Shown: positions 55,067 to 63,177 of the stretch, in pieces | How the letters are laid out: the number at the start of each line of letters is the position of its first letter | Position numbering within the stretch: the first letter of the stretch is position 1 | Source: Streptomyces niveus | GTDB lineage: Bacteria; Actinomycetota; Actinomycetes; Streptomycetales; Streptomycetaceae | Direction: 5' to 3' | Assembly (NCBI RefSeq): GCF_002009175.1 | Contig: NZ_CP018047.1 | Coordinates: 3,968,001-4,032,000 of the forward strand | DNA: 64,000 nucleotides | Position numbers and translations under genes: made by a program | The notes under the pieces: model-generated | Told to the model about the DNA's origin: nothing | The model's database searches: none | What the model saw: the letters and a program-made list of their open reading frames with translations, nothing else

Positions 55067-55677
55067 ATGCGCACGTGGACTCGTGCCGTTCCGGCGGCAC
55101 TTGGCGCCCTCGCGCTGGCCCTGGCACTGGCCGGCTGCAACGACACCGATTCGGGAAAGAGCGGAAAGGGATCGGGCTCCGGCTCCGGTTCGGACTCCGG
55201 CTCGGCGGACGACAAGACGACGTACCGCCTGGGTGAGGCCAGTCCTCCCCAGGAGAGCACCATGCAGGCGACGAAGGACAGCACGTTCACGGTCACACCC
55301 ACGAAGGTGCTGACGGGGACCGAGGCCGACATGGCCGAGTCGGGCCTGGACCTGGCCGAACTGCCGGGCCCCAAGGTCCCCGTGTACGTGTGGAGCACCC
55401 TCACCCACAAGAGCGGCAAACCCATGCCGGTCGGCGACATGGACGACGACCTTGTCGTTCGTACGGACCAGGACGACCGCACCAAGGCCCTCCTCGTCCT
55501 CATGGGCGACGCCACCTGGCCGGACTGCCCGGTGCCCGCACCGAGAAGGAGCTGAGCGAGGGGCAGTCGGCGGAGATCTGCACGACCTTCCTGATCACCA
55601 GGGGCGAGAAGGCCGCGGCCGTCGAGCTGACACAGGGCTTCTACAACGATCCGCTGGAGTGGCCGGTCAAGGGCTGA
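55067..55677 (+). pseudogene. Lipoprotein gene with a frameshift near 55535
   Basis: The first frame (to 55555) encodes a lipoprotein: signal and lipobox ALAGCNDT, a Gly/Ser/Asp linker and a beta domain, up to GDATWPDCPVP. After this, the other frame carries a matching ending TEKELSEGQSAEICTTFLIT through DPLEWPVKG to the stop at 55677. A single missing base near 55530-55540 would join the parts. It could be a true frameshift, a sequencing error or, less likely, programmed frameshifting; no slippery heptamer is visible. The end overlaps convergent hypX by 37 bp. Confidence 0.72.
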
Positions 55678-57398
55678 GCGCCGGGTGACGTTCCGGATCG
55701 CAGGTGATCCGGCGTCGACGACGGCTTCACCTTCCGTACGAAGGCGGCCCGCAGCGCGTGGTACGGCGCGCCGGGGTCGAAGAACGTGGCGCGCATTCGG
55801 GCCAGTTCACGCTCCCGGTACGTGCTCAGCGGCGTGAGCGCCTCGTCCCGTTCGCGGGCCGCCTTCTTCTCACTGATGCCCTGCTGCGTACCCGGTGCCG
55901 ACGCGAGACGCGCGGCATGGCGCGCGACGGCGGACCCGAAGTCCTGGGGCGTGCTGTCGATGACGACATCGACGAGCCCGATCTCGCGCGCGCGGGCCGC
56001 CGTCACCGGCAGGGCCCGCCGCGTCAGGCGCTCGGCCTGCTCGGTCCCCACCCGGCGAGGCAGCGTGTACGTCCAGTACTCCGACCCGTACAGCCCCATC
56101 AGCCGGTAGTGCGGGTTGAGTACGGCTCCGCTCCTGCACCAGACCTGGTCGGCGGCCAGGGCCAGCATGGCGCCGCCCGCCGCCGCGTTGCCGCCGAGCG
56201 CGCTCACGACCAGCCGGTCCGTGGTGGTCAGAACGGCTTCCACGAGGTCGTCCATGGCGTTGATGTTCTCCCAGGACTCCTGGGCGGGGTCGGCGGCGGC
56301 CTCGATGACGTTCAGATGGATGCCGTTGGAGAAGAAGTCCCGGCTGCCGCCGAGCACCAGCACCGTGGTCGGCCGTGCACAGGCGAGGCGGTACGCGGTG
56401 AGGAGACGCCGGCACTGCTCCGTACTCATCGCGCCACCGGGGAAGGTGAACGACAGGAAGCCGACCTGACCGTCCTCGTGGTAGCGGATGTCGCTCCACG
56501 TCCGGAGGCCGGCGGACCGCTCCCCAAGCGGTTCCCCAGGTGCGGCGACCTCGGGCAGCGCCGGCAGCCGGTCACCGAGGGCGAGAGCGGCAGGCAGCTT
56601 GAAGGTGGCCGGACCGCCCGCCCGGCGCCGGGGGCGCAGCTCCGGGATCCACACCGCACCGTCCACCGTCGCCCGGCAGACCGCGCCGGACCGGGTGGCG
56701 AGCAGTTCTCCGGGGCGCCCCCGCAGGCTGTCCTCGGCGTGGCCGCCGTGCAGATACCACTCCTCTTCGAGGAGTCCGTCCAGAACGCCGGGCTGCGAAT
56801 CGGCCCCGCGCAACTTCCGTAGGACGGTCTCGGTCGGGTCCGACGCCCAGTCCACGCGCCGCAGACTCTGCTCGAAGTACGGCCGGACGCATACCTCCGT
56901 GCCCGGACCGCTGGTCTCCTGCGGCCGCGGAACGTACGTTCCGGAGGCGAAACGCTCCACGGCGAGCAGCACCGCCTCCAGCGCTGCGTCGGAGACCTCG
57001 TTGCGGTAGAGGTCGCTCTTCCCGACGGTGGCCGGTACCGGACACCGGGCCGAGGCCCACACCGCCCCGCCGTCCATCTCTCCCGAGGCCTGCAGGACCG
57101 TCACGCCCCACTCGGTGGCGCCCGTGTGGATCGCCCAGTCCAAGGAGGACGGTCCGCGGTCGCCGACGGGACCCGGATGGACGATCAGACAGACGTGGGC
57201 GGACCAGATGTCGGGCGGGATCGCGGTCCTGAGCATCGGGGCGACGATCAGGTCCGGGGCGGTACGGCGTACGGCTTCGCGCAACGGGTCGTCACCCAGG
57301 GCGAGTTCGAGACCGACGCGGTGTCCGCGGTCCCCGAGTTCGGCGAAGACGCGCTGGGTCAGACTGTTGAAGGCACTCGCGACCAGCAGGATGTCCAT
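55641..57398 (-). CDS. hypX: HypX-like formyltransferase/enoyl-CoA hydratase protein
   Basis: A 585-residue two-domain protein. The N-terminal formyl-THF transferase-like part has VCLIVHPGPVGDRGPSSLDWAI (residues about 68-90). The C-terminal part (about 300-520) is enoyl-CoA hydratase/isomerase-like, with GGNAAAGGAMLALAAD. HypX/HoxX makes CO from 10-formyl-THF for the active site of [NiFe]-hydrogenases in aerobes. No hydrogenase or other hyp gene is in the window, so this copy is isolated here. The start is an ATG at 57398. Confidence 0.88.
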   Translation of the reverse strand: MDILLVASAFNSLTQRVFAELGDRGHRVGLELALGDDPLREAVRRTAPDLIVAPMLRTAIPPDIWSAHVCLIVHPGPVGDRGPSSLDWAIHTGATEWGVTVLQASGEMDGGAVWASARCPVPATVGKSDLYRNEVSDAALEAVLLAVERFASGTYVPRPQETSGPGTEVCVRPYFEQSLRRVDWASDPTETVLRKLRGADSQPGVLDGLLEEEWYLHGGHAEDSLRGRPGELLATRSGAVCRATVDGAVWIPELRPRRRAGGPATFKLPAALALGDRLPALPEVAAPGEPLGERSAGLRTWSDIRYHEDGQVGFLSFTFPGGAMSTEQCRRLLTAYRLACARPTTVLVLGGSRDFFSNGIHLNVIEAAADPAQESWENINAMDDLVEAVLTTTDRLVVSALGGNAAAGGAMLALAADQVWCRSGAVLNPHYRLMGLYGSEYWTYTLPRRVGTEQAERLTRRALPVTAARAREIGLVDVVIDSTPQDFGSAVARHAARLASAPGTQQGISEKKAARERDEALTPLSTYRERELARMRATFFDPGAPYHALRAAFVRKVKPSSTPDHLRSGTSPGAQPLTGHSSGSL

Positions 57399-57589
57399 GA
57401 CCAGCTCCTCGACCCAGCTTCTTGGCCGGCTCCTTGACGCCGGCCCGAGGCCCGGACGCCGGCCGACGGGCGATCATGACCCGGGCCCGCCCGCCGTCGT
57501 GGAAGCCCCGCCCGGGGCGCGCCCGGAGACACCCGACCGGTGCTACGGGGGCGGGGTCGTGGCGGAGCTTCCGGTCGGCTCTGCTCGGC

Positions 57590-59113
57590 TCAGCCGGCCT
57601 TGTCGACGGAGACGTTGTCAAAGGCCGCGGCGGTGTTGAAGACCCGTACTCCGTTGGCCCCGCCGCGGTAGGTGTCGTCGGTCACCGAGATCGCCGGCGT
57701 GGCCATGTCGTCGACGTACACCTTGATTGTGGAGCCGACGGCCGAGATCCGCAGATGGTGGTCCCGCCGGGTGGGTAGGGGCAGTTGGGCGGATCTCAAG
57801 GGCGTCCAGGCGCCGTCGTCCGCACGGCCGAGCACGACCTTGCCGGTCGGGCCGATGCCCGCGTAGTAGCCGGCGTAGCTGTCGACACCGACGGCCGGTC
57901 GCGCGGCGCGGAAGAGCAGGCCGGCGTCGCCGCGCCCCGAGGTGACCCTGACGTCGGCGTCGTAGGTGAAGTCGGCGAAGTTGGTGTCGAGCAGCGCCTT
58001 GCCGCCCGGCGAACTCTTGGCCCGGTAGCTCCCGCCACCGGCCGACCACGACCCGCCGTAGGTCTTCCAGCCGAGGGAGTTGCCGTCGGCGAAGTTGTCC
58101 CGTACCCGCATCGTGACGGGTTCGATTGTGCCGTCCGCCCTGAAGTGCATGCGGTCGTAGGCGAGTTGGCGGTTGTTGCCGGCGCTCTCGCTGAGCGGCC
58201 TGCGGTGGTAGAAGATGTGCCAGATGTCCGTGCCGGGTACGTTGACGACGGAGTTGTGCCCGGAGCCCTTCGCGACGGCGGGGTCCTGGGCGAGCACCTT
58301 CTCGATCTTCTCGAAGGGGCCGGTCGGCGAGTCGGAGATGGCGTACGAGACCGAGTAGTCCGGACCGGTCCACCCGCCCTCGGACCACATCAGGTAGTAC
58401 ATGCCGTCGCGCTTGAACATCTGGGAGCCCTCGACATAGTCGGCGGGCGTGATCTCCTTGTACGTGCTGCCGTCGGCGAACGTGCCGAGGCTGGTCATGT
58501 CGTCGTTGAGCTTGACGACGTTCGCGTGGCCCCAGCCGCCGTAGTACATGTACGCCTGACCGTCGTCGTCGATGAAGACGTCCTGGTCGATGGGCTGGGC
58601 GCCGTTGTGGAACTTCCCGACGAGCGGACGCCCCAGGGCATCCGAGTAGGGCCCCTCGGGCTTGTCCGCGACCGCGACGCCGATACCGCCGAGGCTGGAG
58701 TCGTTCTGGATGTCGTTGGCGGCGAAGAACAGGTAGTACTTCCCGTTCCGCTCGACCGGCGCGGGCGCCCACACCGCGTACTCGGCCCACTCGACGTCGG
58801 CCGTCGTCAGCACCTTCTCGTGCTTCGTCCAGTTGACCAGGTCGGTCGAGGAGAAGGCGTCGAGATACGTCTGCTCCGCGTACGTCTTCGACGTCGTCGG
58901 GTACACCCAGTAGGTGTCGTCGTACATGGTGATGTCGGGGTCGGCGTACCAGCCGTCGACGAACGGATTGCCGGCGTCGGCGGTGGTGGTGGCCGCGGCT
59001 GCCGTGGCGGTGGCGACGGCGGTGGCGGTGGCGGGCGAGAACATCGCGACGAGGCAGCCGGCGAGCAGTGCGGCTACGGCCTTGGCGTGGAGTCTGAGCA
59101 TTCGAACGTTCAT
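57590..59113 (-). CDS. Secreted GH43-family glycosidase with C-terminal beta-sandwich
   Basis: A 507-residue secreted enzyme. Signal peptide to about residue 35 with an Ala/Thr-rich run. The five-bladed propeller has the catalytic-type Asp in DGWYADPDITMYDDTYWVYP, the second in PIDQDVFIDDDGQAYMYYGG and the acid Glu in DYVEGSQMFKRDGMYYLMWS. The C-terminal ~150 residues are a LamG/DUF1080-like sandwich (HHLRISAVGSTIKVYVDD). It probably acts on arabinose- or xylose-containing polysaccharides. Start ATG at 59113 (or 59101). Confidence 0.9.
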   Translation of the reverse strand: MNVRMLRLHAKAVAALLAGCLVAMFSPATATAVATATAAAATTTADAGNPFVDGWYADPDITMYDDTYWVYPTTSKTYAEQTYLDAFSSTDLVNWTKHEKVLTTADVEWAEYAVWAPAPVERNGKYYLFFAANDIQNDSSLGGIGVAVADKPEGPYSDALGRPLVGKFHNGAQPIDQDVFIDDDGQAYMYYGGWGHANVVKLNDDMTSLGTFADGSTYKEITPADYVEGSQMFKRDGMYYLMWSEGGWTGPDYSVSYAISDSPTGPFEKIEKVLAQDPAVAKGSGHNSVVNVPGTDIWHIFYHRRPLSESAGNNRQLAYDRMHFRADGTIEPVTMRVRDNFADGNSLGWKTYGGSWSAGGGSYRAKSSPGGKALLDTNFADFTYDADVRVTSGRGDAGLLFRAARPAVGVDSYAGYYAGIGPTGKVVLGRADDGAWTPLRSAQLPLPTRRDHHLRISAVGSTIKVYVDDMATPAISVTDDTYRGGANGVRVFNTAAAFDNVSVDKAG

Positions 59114-59193
59114 CGTCGGCAGCTCCGCATGTGGGGGTCGGTAGCACGCGCACCGTTCTCCACGAGTACATTCCCGCACAGTAAGCAACAACA

Positions 59194-59209
59194 GGAACGT
59201 ACACGTTCC
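59194..59209. promoter_or_regulatory. Palindromic operator upstream of GH43
   Basis: GGAACGT-AC-ACGTTCC is a perfect 16-bp palindrome, 81-96 bp upstream of the GH43 start. Size and spacing suit a LacI- or GntR-type repressor of a sugar-use gene. The binding regulator is not identified. Confidence 0.6.
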
Positions 59210-59338
59210 ATCAATGCTGCCCGCGCTCCTGAGCGTCCGTCAATACGCCCGCGTCTCTCCTGTCCGTTCAACGCGCCGCTTTCACAGGGGTGTTGGCTTG
59301 CCCTTCCCCCTGCCGCGAGGGTGATGGAGGATCTGCGC

Positions 59339-59866
59339 ATGACTCAGCAGAGAACGGACGGGACCCCGTCGGCGGAGTCGGCCACCGCCTACCTGGAGGC
59401 ACTCCGCGGGCGGCTCGCCACCGACGGATGCGGGGTGACCGCGACCCCTTGGGGCGACCACCAGGTGGTGATCGGCAGCCGGTCGGACCGCAAGGCACGG
59501 TGGTTCGGCACCAAGGTCCAGCTGTTCGTCCTCGCGGCCGCCGTCCCACGGGTCGACGACGCGGTGCTGGCCGACTTCACCGGCTGGGCCATGGAGTACG
59601 CCGGCGACCTCCGCGGCGGCCTCCCCGGCGCCCGCAACGCGCTGATGGTCCTGCCTACCCTGATCAGCGCCGACGTCCGGGCGTCGGCAACGGAGTGGGC
59701 GGCCAAGGACGCCCGCATCCAGGGGACGTCCGTGATAGCCCGTCCGGTGGTGATCGAGACACCGACCTCGGGCGCCGGCCGCGTCACGATGTACAGGGGC
59801 GGAGTCGTATGGGGCGGAATGTTCACGACCCACGTCCTGGAGAAGGCGTCGCTGTACTACCCCTGA
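59339..59866 (+). CDS. Hypothetical protein
   Basis: A 175-residue soluble protein. Features: SATAYLEALRGRLATDGCGV, WFGTKVQLFVLAAAVPRVDDAVLADF and an ending YRGGVVWGGMFTTHVLEKAS. It resembles small Streptomyces proteins of unknown function; I cannot assign a fold. The ATG at 59339 is supported by GGAGG 8 bases upstream. Convergent neighbours are absent. Confidence 0.75.
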   Translation: MTQQRTDGTPSAESATAYLEALRGRLATDGCGVTATPWGDHQVVIGSRSDRKARWFGTKVQLFVLAAAVPRVDDAVLADFTGWAMEYAGDLRGGLPGARNALMVLPTLISADVRASATEWAAKDARIQGTSVIARPVVIETPTSGAGRVTMYRGGVVWGGMFTTHVLEKASLYYP

Positions 59867-60209
59867 CTCCGGGCCCCGGCACCCGGCCCCAGAACCTGTT
59901 TTCGACGCGGCGTCGTGCCAGTTATCGCGCAGACGCAGTCGTTGGTGACGTCCCAGCAGGTCTCCTCCGGGGGCGGCGTGTACGACGGCGGTGGTTCGTA
60001 CGGGGGCGGCTGCGGGGTCCGGTCGGTTACACGGGTTTGTCCTCGGGTGGCGTAGGGGAATCGTGGCTTGAGGTCTCGGCGGAGCGGAGTTCGCTCGGTG
60101 CCTGGACCACGTCCGCGGTCAACATGGTGCGTGAGGCCGAATTGGCGCGCTTGGCATCGCTGGACAGGCATCAGGACTGGAGCGCGTGGTGGGGACGATT
60201 CTCAAGGGC
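59867..60209. other. Intergenic or degraded region with a 29-codon ORF
   Basis: No confident gene. On the minus strand a Pro-rich stretch (PPPYEPPPSYTPPPEETCWD) reads through without an obvious start. On the plus strand ATG 60124 to TGA 60213 encodes MVREAELARLASLDRHQDW-type sequence, and its stop overlaps the next ATG (ATGA). This may be the remnant of a gene once coupled to the HEAT-like protein. Confidence 0.4.
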
Positions 60210-60638
60210 ATGAGCCGCGTCCGGTGGCATGAATTGACGCATGCGTACGGATCAGCGGTAGAGGTTCCGAGTCGGCTCTCACGCGTCGCGTGGGGTGACG
60301 CCCGCACCAGTGCTTCAGCGTTGAGTGATCTTGGGCTGTGGCTCGGTGAGCTGGCTGTCTTCGACGCGACCGTCGAGGCGGTCCCGTTCCTGTGGGATCT
60401 CGCCGTGACCGACTCGGTCACCAGTCGGTCCGGCGTGATCGAGTTGCTGCAGACGATCCTCGAACACGGCAACCCTCCCAAGATCGAGGTGCAGCAGGCG
60501 GCTCATCGAGCTGTCCTCGACGGCAGGAACATGGCGGAGGCGCTGGCCCGTGACGAGGACGCTGCCGTCCAAGGAGCGGCCCGCGACCTGGTGACAGCGA
60601 TCGACACCCACATCTGCGCCTCCTGCCGCCCGGCCTAG
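60210..60638 (+). CDS. HEAT-repeat-like hypothetical protein, short
   Basis: A 142-residue protein, MSRVRWHELTHAYGSAVEVP, then ATVEAVPFLWDLAV and GVIELLQTIL. The pattern resembles a Streptomyces family of hypothetical proteins with helical repeats that are usually longer, so this copy may be a truncated variant. Start either ATG 60210 or GTG 60186. Possible immunity or regulatory role is only conjecture. Confidence 0.6.
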   Translation: MSRVRWHELTHAYGSAVEVPSRLSRVAWGDARTSASALSDLGLWLGELAVFDATVEAVPFLWDLAVTDSVTSRSGVIELLQTILEHGNPPKIEVQQAAHRAVLDGRNMAEALARDEDAAVQGAARDLVTAIDTHICASCRPA

Positions 60639-61078
60639 CGTGCCGAGGGTCCGTCAACTGCGTTGTCAGTCGCCATCGTGCGAGCTGCCGACGCGGAGAG
60701 GACCGAGGCAGGGTGGCAGCGAGCGCTGCCGTGCGAGCCATCGACTGACAGGCCACAGAGCGGACTTCCGGGACCCTCGAGGAGTGGCGGGAGCTTCGTG
60801 TTGCCTTCCGCGCCATCAACGATTTCCAACGCGACAGGTGAGAAGCACCCCGAGCGGGATCTCTCACTGCCGGCCGTTTGCCGCGAGAGCACCCAGACGA
60901 GCAGCTGATGAGGCCCCGCCGTTACTGGATGGCGGCTCGGATCCCGTGCGTGACACCCTGAACGAGCCTCGCCCACGAACCGTTTCCGGACCCCACGGCC
61001 CAGGGACCGACCAACGCCACGAGAGACCGACCACAGCCGGTAGGCTGTAGCCGCTCCGCCGCTGGTCGGCGGGGCGTG
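60639..61078. other. 440-bp region without a clear gene
   Basis: Two short in-frame stretches look like coding relics (for example LEEWRELRVAFRAINDFQRD around 60775-60838), but both are bounded by stops. It separates hypothetical genes from the tRNA and may be a decayed junction of the element. Confidence 0.4.
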
Positions 61079-61165
61079 GGTGGGTTGCCCGAGCGGCCTA
61101 AGGGAACGGTCTTGAAAACCGTCGTGGCAGCGATGTCACCGTGGGTTCAAATCCCACACCCACCG
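61079..61165 (+). tRNA. tRNA-Ser (UGA anticodon)
   Basis: Acceptor GGTGGGT (61079-61085) pairs with ACCCACC (61158-61164), discriminator G. Anticodon stem ACGGT/ACCGT with loop CTTGAAA, anticodon TGA at 61113-61115. A long variable arm (GTGGCAGCGATGTCACC) typical of serine, and TTCAAAT T-loop. The CCA is not encoded in full. It is the putative integration site of the downstream element. Confidence 0.97.
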
Positions 61166-61171
61166 CAGGTA

Positions 61172-61208
61172 AACGGCCCCTGACCAGTACGTATGGTCAG
61201 GGGCCGTT
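61172..61208. terminator. Terminator after tRNA-Ser
   Basis: AACGGCCCCTGACC (61172-61185) and GGTCAGGGGCCGTT (61195-61208) form a perfect 14-bp stem with a 9-base loop. Confidence 0.93.
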
Positions 61209-61316
61209 GCCATGCCTGTTCCCTGCTGGGTACTGCTGTTCCCCCTGGTTTCCCGCTCTATCGGGCACGCGGGGGGCACGGCCATGCAGTGCTTTGGAGC
61301 TGCCGAGGACTGTCCG

Positions 61317-62072
61317 CTACTGGCTGATCGGGATCTCGTAGACGATCTCGCAGTGCGCCGCGGGCACCACGATGTCGGCCGTTTCCACGGGTCGGCCTTG
61401 GTCGCTGTAGTACGTCCGCCGGATATGCGTCACGAGTGCGGCCTTCTGGATGCCGAGTAGCGACGCCTCCTCGGCGGTCGCCTGCCGCGGCTCCGGCTGC
61501 TCCACCGCATGGCTGACGGTCACTCCGATCACGGCCATGCGGTTCACGACACCAGCCCCGGCGTGCGGCCCTCCCTCGGGGAGGACGACGAGTGTGCCGC
61601 CGGTGAGGTCGTACGGCTCCCAACTCGTCGACAGCTGAACCGGCCTGCTGTCCGCCAGGAACTCGTACGTCGTCCGCACGCACAACTCGGCCTCGGCGAT
61701 CCCGAGCCGCGCGGCGATCTCCGTCGGGGCCGGCACCTTCGCCTCGGTCCGACTCTCCCAATCACTTTGCCTGCCGAGAGCCTTCATGTCCTGGCGAAAC
61801 GGGGACCCCGTGGGCTGTTCGCGTGCCGACGACCGCACGACCCGTACCCGTTGCCGGACTTCGGCGACGTACGTGCCCGATCCGGCCCGACCTTCCAACA
61901 CTCCCTGGGAGATCAGCAACTCCTGTGCCCGGCGCACCACGTTCTCGCCCACGCCGCACTCCTGGCCGATCTGGGCGCGGGAGGGGAGACGGTCCCCCGG
62001 TCCCCAGACGTGCTCCGCGATGCGTCGCCGGAGTTCATCGGCGATGCGGAGATAGGGCGGCTGCTCAGGCAT
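61317..62072 (-). CDS. GntR/UTRA transcriptional regulator (KorSA-like)
   Basis: A 251-residue HutC-type regulator. N-terminal winged helix: YLRIADELRRRIAEHVWGPG, then GQECGVGENVVRRAQELL. The UTRA domain spans about 90-250. Divergent from the small-gene operon, with two perfect operators between. Such repressors guard conjugative transfer in Streptomyces elements (KorSA of pSAM2). Start ATG at 62072. Confidence 0.9.
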   Translation of the reverse strand: MPEQPPYLRIADELRRRIAEHVWGPGDRLPSRAQIGQECGVGENVVRRAQELLISQGVLEGRAGSGTYVAEVRQRVRVVRSSAREQPTGSPFRQDMKALGRQSDWESRTEAKVPAPTEIAARLGIAEAELCVRTTYEFLADSRPVQLSTSWEPYDLTGGTLVVLPEGGPHAGAGVVNRMAVIGVTVSHAVEQPEPRQATAEEASLLGIQKAALVTHIRRTYYSDQGRPVETADIVVPAAHCEIVYEIPISQ

Positions 62073-62081
62073 ATGGAAAAT

Positions 62082-62112
62082 CTAGTCCACTAGGTCTAAT
62101 CTAGTTAACTAG
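62082..62112. promoter_or_regulatory. Paired CTAGT-NN-ACTAG operators
   Basis: CTAGTCCACTAG (62082-62093) and CTAGTTAACTAG (62101-62112) are perfect palindromes 19 bp apart, in the 78-bp gap between the GntR gene and the divergent operon. They are the obvious binding sites for the GntR regulator, which would repress both directions. Confidence 0.85.
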
Positions 62113-62150
62113 CTTCACTGAAAGTGATCGCTGGTGACGGAGGCTGCCCT

Positions 62151-62429
62151 GTGCCCGGTTCGGGAGTTAGCGCGGCGGCCATCGCCGCCCGGCTATCCGC
62201 CGTCGGTCTCCCCGCACGCGTAGAAGAGCACGCCAAGTTCACGTCGGTCGAAGCGGAGGTGCCGAAAACGCTCTCCGTCGAGACATGGCGAGAGGTTCTG
62301 GAAGTGGTGGCTGAGGCCGATCGATTCGGGCTCCTGGCCACCAGCTTGAACGGCCGCACCTTATGGGCGGTCGTACGCAAGACGGTCCCCACGACGGGCG
62401 ATGTCGGGGGACCGGGCTATCAGCGATAG
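62151..62429 (+). CDS. Small hypothetical protein with a TTA codon
   Basis: A 92-residue protein, starting at GTG 62151 with GGAGG 7 bases upstream (an earlier GTG at 62124 lacks this). Sequence includes SAAAIAARLSAVGLPARVEE. Leu71 is encoded by TTA (62361-62363), so translation depends on the bldA tRNA. First gene of the rightward operon; function unknown. Confidence 0.72.
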   Translation: MPGSGVSAAAIAARLSAVGLPARVEEHAKFTSVEAEVPKTLSVETWREVLEVVAEADRFGLLATSLNGRTLWAVVRKTVPTTGDVGGPGYQR

Positions 62430-62441
62430 GAGCTGACCAGC

Positions 62442-62753
62442 ATGCTCAACCGTATCCGCCGTGCCGCCTCTCTCACCAGGAAGCGGTACTTCTCCAAGGG
62501 ACGCCATCGCCGCCCCTTAGCGCCGCCCCGGCCGCCGGCCGCTCCCACCCCCGCCGTGCCTGCTGACGCATCGACCGTCGTCCTGGGCCAAGCTTCGGCT
62601 GGCATGGTCCACCATCGCCCCCCGAGGGGTGAGGACGTCGCGCTCGTCCGTCCGTACCTGCTTGCGTGGGAAGAGCGTGTACGGACGCGAGCGGTGGTCG
62701 TCGCGCCTGGTCTGCCGGCTGATGCCTGGTTGGCCATCGCGGGGGTTCGCTGA
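62442..62753 (+). CDS. Small basic hypothetical protein of conjugative elements
   Basis: A 103-residue protein with a very basic N-terminus (RIRRAASLTRKRYFSKGRHR) and a Pro-rich linker. I recall similar proteins next to transfer genes of Streptomyces elements. Leu26 is a TTA codon (62517-62519). The stop shares a base with the next ATG. Confidence 0.75.
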   Translation: MLNRIRRAASLTRKRYFSKGRHRRPLAPPRPPAAPTPAVPADASTVVLGQASAGMVHHRPPRGEDVALVRPYLLAWEERVRTRAVVVAPGLPADAWLAIAGVR

Positions 62754-62956
62754 TGCCCCCTCGTCGACAGCCACGCGGTGCGGACACCACTTCCGTCCCC
62801 TACCGCTCGATCGCGTGCCGGATTGGCACGCACTCCTTCTGCGTTGAGTCCTCCCCGTTCTTGGCGCCGGTCGACGTCCCGGTGATCTACGAGGCGTGCG
62901 ACTGCCCGTGCCACACGACGCCCGATCGATCCGCGCCCGTGGAGGTGACGCTGTGA
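62753..62956 (+). CDS. Small Cys-rich hypothetical protein
   Basis: A 67-residue protein with CRIGTHSFC and ACDCPCH, a possible zinc site. It overlaps the neighbours on both sides (1 nt and 4 nt). I recall similar proteins in AICE-type elements. Confidence 0.72.
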   Translation: MPPRRQPRGADTTSVPYRSIACRIGTHSFCVESSPFLAPVDVPVIYEACDCPCHTTPDRSAPVEVTL

Positions 62957-63177
62957 GGCCTCAAGTCCCCGTCGGTGCGATGGTTTCCCACGTCGAGGTC
63001 ACCGCTGCCACCGTGCAGCGCGGCGACATCATCCAACTCGGCGGCCAGGCATGCCGGGTGACAGACCTCTTTCAACTCCCTCAGGGGGCCAAACAACTGG
63101 TCTTCGAGTCGGGCGAGCTGCTGGCCATACACACACGTACCCGGCTCGCCGCCGTGCGACTGCTGAGAAGGCGGTGA
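62953..63177 (+). CDS. Small hypothetical protein
   Basis: A 74-residue protein, VEVTAATVQRGDIIQLGGQA, probably a small beta-barrel. The GTG at 62953 overlaps the previous stop (GTGA). ATG 62980 is another possible start. Unknown function. Confidence 0.68.
   Translation: MRPQVPVGAMVSHVEVTAATVQRGDIIQLGGQACRVTDLFQLPQGAKQLVFESGELLAIHTRTRLAAVRLLRRR

Noticed and set aside
55641-57398. A hydrogenase maturation cluster
   Set aside because: Only hypX is present; neighbouring genes (lipoprotein, GH43) are unrelated.
61166-61316. Integrase or attL core directly after the tRNA
   Set aside because: Only a terminator and 100 bp of noncoding sequence are present. The tRNA 3' end could be half of an att site, but without its duplicate it cannot be called.
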